From Sphingopyxis sp. JAI108 (GTDB lineage Bacteria; Pseudomonadota; Alphaproteobacteria; Sphingomonadales; Sphingomonadaceae), in contig NZ_JACCCJ010000003.1 of NCBI RefSeq assembly GCF_013410105.1, positions 279,084 through 343,083 of the forward strand: a DNA stretch of 64,000 nt, given 5' to 3'. A model generated the notes under the pieces. The model saw nothing but the letters and a program-made list of their open reading frames with translations. It did not search any database and was not told where the DNA came from. Both the position numbers and the translations under genes were made by a program. Numbering within the stretch: position 1 is the stretch's first letter; the number at the start of each line of letters is the position of its first letter. Of the stretch, positions 60,509 through 64,000 are shown one piece after another.

Positions 60509-62644
60509 ATGAGTCCAAATCCGGTAGGGGACATTGGCTACACTCGCGACGATGTGGAAAGCCCTGTTTTTCTTCGCGCGTCGGGCCGGACGTCGCCCGC
60601 GCTCGTCGCGCCGACTAACCGCAAATTCGACGCCGATGCTTGGGCCGCGGCGCTCGATGAAAACGCGAACGTGCGCGACGTCGATCTCGTGATTGGTGCG
60701 CTGCTCATCGGCCCGCTCAAAAATCAACTCCAGCGCGACCTGATTACTGGCATCTTCGGAGCGATATCCCGCACGACGGTCATACACCTCGCTGTCGCCG
60801 CCGCGAACCGAGCGGTTCTGCTGACCCAGCGCGCCCTTCGAAAAGCGAATGCAAAAGATGCTGCAGGCAATGAAGTAGGCGACTTCATGGCGCTGTCCCA
60901 AACCAAATTCAAACCGTCGACGAGCGCACCCGCACTCTCATTCGACGACGCGAACACGGCAATCATCGATACCTTGCCGCATTGGTTCGCCCAAGCGAAT
61001 GGCCAGCCGGCGGATCGGGCGCCGGGGTTTGTCGACTATCGCCGTGTCGCCGCAAAAGCCGAAGCCGCCTTGAGCTATGAGCGCCTGTTTCGCGATATCT
61101 GGCAGGAAATTCTCTGGGAACCTTGGCAGCTTAGGCGACGCGGTGCGGAAAATGAACTGAGTCTGGTGCCCAAAAATGCGTCTTTACAAGCGAAATGGCG
61201 TGCTTGGGACTGGCGTGACCAGATGCTGCTGATGCAGGGACCGACACTTGACGGGCATTTTCGCGCGACTGTCGGAACCGCCGAAGCCCCCCCTTTCGAA
61301 AAGACGATCGTGAGGGCGCGCCGTTCGGGTGGCAGGGCCTTGTTGCGGGCGGGGCCGCTGACCGATCGTGCGCGTGTCGATGCTTTGACCCGGGGGGAAT
61401 TGCTCGACAATAGCTATCTGGCTCCCTTCCTCGACGAGCCATTCCCCGGATCGGGGCTGACAGTTCGCCTTCTTGAGCAGGCGATAGTCATTCTGCAGGA
61501 GGCATGTCGGCTTCTCCTTCTCGACGAAAAGAGGGTCGAGCTTGATCGGTACGAAGACGTCGCGCGCTTTGCATGTGCGCTCAACTGTAGGTCCCTTGGC
61601 GAGACGTTCGCAGATTGCCTGTCGATAACCGCAGATCTGGCAAGCGAGTTGGTAACGTGTCTCACCTCTGATCCCGCGCAATTGGGACCTCTTTTCGATA
61701 AGGGCGTGTGGCATCGACCGTTGGTCGCGGCCGGCAACGATGACCTGCTGCTCGTTGCCGGCGCAATCCTTCACGGATCGCCGCTCAGACGCGCATCACT
61801 CTGGCTGAAGGATGCGGGCCTCGGCGATCGTCTATCTACAACGACCCAGGGCCTGCGATTTGAGGCAGATGTTCGCGCGAGCGTCGCTGCCGATCTTCTT
61901 GCAAATCCGATTTTCGAGGGGCTGGAACGCAAGGTAGCTCGTCTCGATCGAACGGGGGATGTCGGCGAAGAAGTCGACATGATCATCCGCGTCGGAAACA
62001 ATGTCATCCTGTGTGAGATCAAGAGTTTCCTTTGCCCCTCGGAGGCGCTCGACCGTCACAATTATCTCGACAAACTTCGTGGAGCCTGCGCCCAGGCATC
62101 GCGCAAGGTTGCCTGGTTCCGTTCTAACGGCGCGGCGCAGGTTGCTGCCTTCGGCACCGAACTTTCTGATGACATTGTGGTCCATCCGTTGGTGGTAGTG
62201 AACCAGAGCGCCGGAACCAGCCTTCAATATGAAGGAGTACCAGTCATGGACTCCAATTATCTGTCTTTGTTGCTTGGCGACGGATCGTTCGTTCGCGGAA
62301 GCATACTGAGGCGTGGCGATCCGCAGCCGCAGCTGATCAGGGAAGCCCTATTTGCCGACGCCGCCGCTTTTTCCGAGGCGCTGCCCACCTTGCTCCGCGA
62401 AAATCCGACCATGAAGCGCCTGGAGGCTGCCATCCGATGGGAATATCAATCCATTCGAGTGCCTGGCTTCATTCTCCATCTTGCCGTGCCCAATATGGAC
62501 ATCGAGGCATTTAAGAGCACTGGTATCGACGGCGTCGCTATCGAAAATCTTGGGTCTTACTCTTACTGCCCGCGGTCGGTGAACAGTGTGCAAATCGACC
62601 AGTATCTTGCATCGAAGCCACGCCGTCCGCAGCCAAACGCCTGA
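60509..62644 (+). CDS. Unknown 711-aa protein with D...ExK nuclease motif
   Basis: I do not recognise the family. The only clear motif is near the middle: EEVDMIIRVGNNVILCEIKSF, with Asp490, Glu503 and Lys505, the spacing of a NERD- or PD-(D/E)XK-type nuclease. The N-terminal 400 residues are helical. The ATG at 60509 has AGAGGG about ten bases upstream; a long Arg-rich extension to 60356 is rejected. It diverges from the GHKL gene, so the two could be one divergent system. Confidence 0.65.
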   Translation: MSPNPVGDIGYTRDDVESPVFLRASGRTSPALVAPTNRKFDADAWAAALDENANVRDVDLVIGALLIGPLKNQLQRDLITGIFGAISRTTVIHLAVAAANRAVLLTQRALRKANAKDAAGNEVGDFMALSQTKFKPSTSAPALSFDDANTAIIDTLPHWFAQANGQPADRAPGFVDYRRVAAKAEAALSYERLFRDIWQEILWEPWQLRRRGAENELSLVPKNASLQAKWRAWDWRDQMLLMQGPTLDGHFRATVGTAEAPPFEKTIVRARRSGGRALLRAGPLTDRARVDALTRGELLDNSYLAPFLDEPFPGSGLTVRLLEQAIVILQEACRLLLLDEKRVELDRYEDVARFACALNCRSLGETFADCLSITADLASELVTCLTSDPAQLGPLFDKGVWHRPLVAAGNDDLLLVAGAILHGSPLRRASLWLKDAGLGDRLSTTTQGLRFEADVRASVAADLLANPIFEGLERKVARLDRTGDVGEEVDMIIRVGNNVILCEIKSFLCPSEALDRHNYLDKLRGACAQASRKVAWFRSNGAAQVAAFGTELSDDIVVHPLVVVNQSAGTSLQYEGVPVMDSNYLSLLLGDGSFVRGSILRRGDPQPQLIREALFADAAAFSEALPTLLRENPTMKRLEAAIRWEYQSIRVPGFILHLAVPNMDIEAFKSTGIDGVAIENLGSYSYCPRSVNSVQIDQYLASKPRRPQPNA

Positions 62645-62745
62645 GACATCAGAGTTCAATTGACGATTATGGCAGCTTTCGCCGATTCTTGGCCCCGAAC
62701 CCGCCAGTCCGCAAACGGCCAGAAGTCCGTAGCCCGGGCTGCTTG

Positions 62746-63765
62746 CTATTCAGTGTTGCGCTTGTGGTGGCGATCAATTTCCGCCTTGCTCAGTCGCAGA
62801 AAGCGGGCCGCATTGTTATATAGAATGTCTCGCTTCTGCGCTTCAGAGAGAAACGGCGCGGCAGCGATACTTTCCACGGCCACTTCGATCGACTGCGGCC
62901 ACACCATCTGGTCGCTACCGAACATGATACGCTTGCCATAGCCTGCATCGACCAGACGCTTCAGGTGATGATGAAACTCGGCGCGGGGAACGCCCCAATT
63001 GTCGGCGCTGATGTCCACGAAAACTTGCGGATGGCTGTACAACAGCGCGATCATCTCGTCGGTCATTGGCATGCCTGCGTGCATCACATAGACTCGAAGT
63101 TTCGGATGTCGGACAAGCAGGTTTTCGAGCAGCAATGGATTGCCGAGCGCCGCACGATAGCGCGGGTAGACCCAGTAAGGTCCGCCCGGTGCCCCGTATC
63201 CCATATGAATGCCCACCGGAATGTCGAGCCGCTCCGCCATCGCGTAAAAGGGCTCCAGCGCCGGATCATCGGGCGCCATGCCGCGATATTGCGCTGTGAT
63301 TTCGGCGAACACTTTGGTCTCGCCGCGCTCGACCTGCGCCGCGAGAGTGGAGACATGGGCGGACGGAGGCGCTTCGGGGCCAGTGAAGAAGTTCGCCGCC
63401 GGGATGAACCGATCTGGCGCCGCTTTTCGCCACGCTGCAACCACGGGCCCCTCGCCGGCGATGACTCCGGCGACAATGTTGAGACGTTTCATCGCAGCCA
63501 GCGTCTCAGCCAAAACCTCCTCGTCAGTCGCGGGAGACTGAACGACCCGTCTGCAATCGACTTGCGCCGAGAAATCGAAAGGCACTGCAGGGTCGATGCC
63601 GAGCATTTCGACCCCCTCCGCTCCAATGCAGCCGGGGACGCTCTGCCCGCCGAATTCGTCGAGGGACCATGCGTGCATGTGCATGTCGATAATCGGTGGG
63701 GCTACGTCGCGAGCGTGCGTGACCGATGAAACCAGTGCTATCGCGAGGCAGGCGCTGACGCGCAT
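62746..63765 (-). CDS. Exported amidohydrolase-family protein (amidohydrolase-2 type)
   Basis: This 339-residue protein has a signal peptide (MRVSACLAIALVSSVTHA) and a TIM-barrel metal hydrolase: PIIDMHMHAWSL (the HxH metal pair), GIHMGYGAPGGPYW, VYVMHAGMPM, and FGSDQMVWPQS with the late Asp. This fits the amidohydrolase-2 (decarboxylase/lactonase) branch. The ATG at 63765 has GGGGAGAAG. It lies beyond the defence-like island and has no obvious coupled partner. The substrate is unknown. Confidence 0.87.
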   Translation of the reverse strand: MRVSACLAIALVSSVTHARDVAPPIIDMHMHAWSLDEFGGQSVPGCIGAEGVEMLGIDPAVPFDFSAQVDCRRVVQSPATDEEVLAETLAAMKRLNIVAGVIAGEGPVVAAWRKAAPDRFIPAANFFTGPEAPPSAHVSTLAAQVERGETKVFAEITAQYRGMAPDDPALEPFYAMAERLDIPVGIHMGYGAPGGPYWVYPRYRAALGNPLLLENLLVRHPKLRVYVMHAGMPMTDEMIALLYSHPQVFVDISADNWGVPRAEFHHHLKRLVDAGYGKRIMFGSDQMVWPQSIEVAVESIAAAPFLSEAQKRDILYNNAARFLRLSKAEIDRHHKRNTE

Positions 63766-64000
63766 CCGACTTCTCCCCAGTGATACACGCCGTGTCAGTC
63801 CTTGTGCCGCATTTCTCGGCCAAGCGCCAGACGTGCGCGACCAAGACCGCTCTTGTCGAACGGCCAGTCCGCTTCTCATGATGGGCTTCCAAAAGCTGTC
63901 CGACCGCAATCGTTGAGAGTTTCGGACGCCGATAGGCGTCGGAAAGTCTTCGATGCCCGAACCGCGGGGGTCATAGGCTGAGAGCTATGGGGAAAGCGGT

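Noticed and set aside
1..64000. tRNA, rRNA, CRISPR array, insertion sequence or attachment-site repeats
   Set aside because: None stood out by eye. Short attachment repeats or a tRNA could be missed without a covariance or repeat search.

Overview
The window reads as chromosome, or a large integrative element, of a sphingomonad alphaproteobacterium (Sphingopyxis/Sphingomonas-like). This rests on very high GC with GC-rich third positions, a TonB receptor with FecI/FecR regulation, an isopeptidase-type lasso peptide locus, DUF736/DUF2493/DUF5818/DUF6894 genes, a HWE histidine kinase and a candidate EcfG-type promoter. I saw no rRNA, tRNA, CRISPR array or insertion sequence. Functions are assigned from sequence motifs and family knowledge alone; nothing was searched.

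Layout. (1) 0-2.4 kb: end of a conserved mobile-element module (C-terminus of a probable strawberry-notch-like protein, a Toprim protein, a DUF2493/SLOG protein). (2) 2.7-15 kb: a quorum-sensing pair (LuxR, LuxI), a phytanoyl-CoA-dioxygenase-like enzyme and a GntR regulator run straight into a lasso peptide cluster: a 45-aa precursor, the B leader peptidase and the C cyclase. Converging on it from the other strand is ECF sigma - FecR - TonB receptor - lasso isopeptidase, the probable uptake and recycling arm. No ABC exporter is present, as is usual for isopeptidase-type clusters. (3) 15.3-20.4 kb: a GntA-like (YqcI/YcgG) haem N-hydroxylase candidate beside a cyanophycin operon (cphA-iaaA-cphB). 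(4) 20.8-30.2 kb: two glycan loci, each with a GH130 enzyme (a glycosyltransferase fusion plus GH130 on +, a large unknown protein plus GH130 on -), separated by a small stress-type operon (hemerythrin, SDR, small proteins). (5) 30.2-48 kb: mostly stress and housekeeping genes (KatE catalase, Crp/Fnr regulator, PRC-barrel, SRPBCC, alcohol dehydrogenase/SDR, DUF1989, DUF4142, HAD phosphatase, NAD(P)HX dehydratase, MgtC, a thioredoxin-reductase-like flavoprotein, response regulator and HWE kinase, TspO-like protein).

(6) 48.2-62.6 kb: an accessory, defence-island-like stretch that opens with a DUF736 gene. It holds a nucleotidyltransferase-HEPN fusion, a PIN-domain protein, a translationally coupled pair (PD-(D/E)XK-like N-terminus plus an all-helical partner), a membrane protein with an AlbA_2/Schlafen-type protein, a HEPN-like RNase candidate with an Rx4H motif, a GHKL ATPase with a C-terminal nuclease motif, and a divergent 711-aa protein with its own D...ExK nuclease motif. 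An exported amidohydrolase closes the window.

The two strongest leads are the lasso peptide system, with a new predicted core, possible quorum control and a possible tailoring dioxygenase, and the uncharacterised coupled gene pair and GHKL/nuclease genes of the defence-like island.
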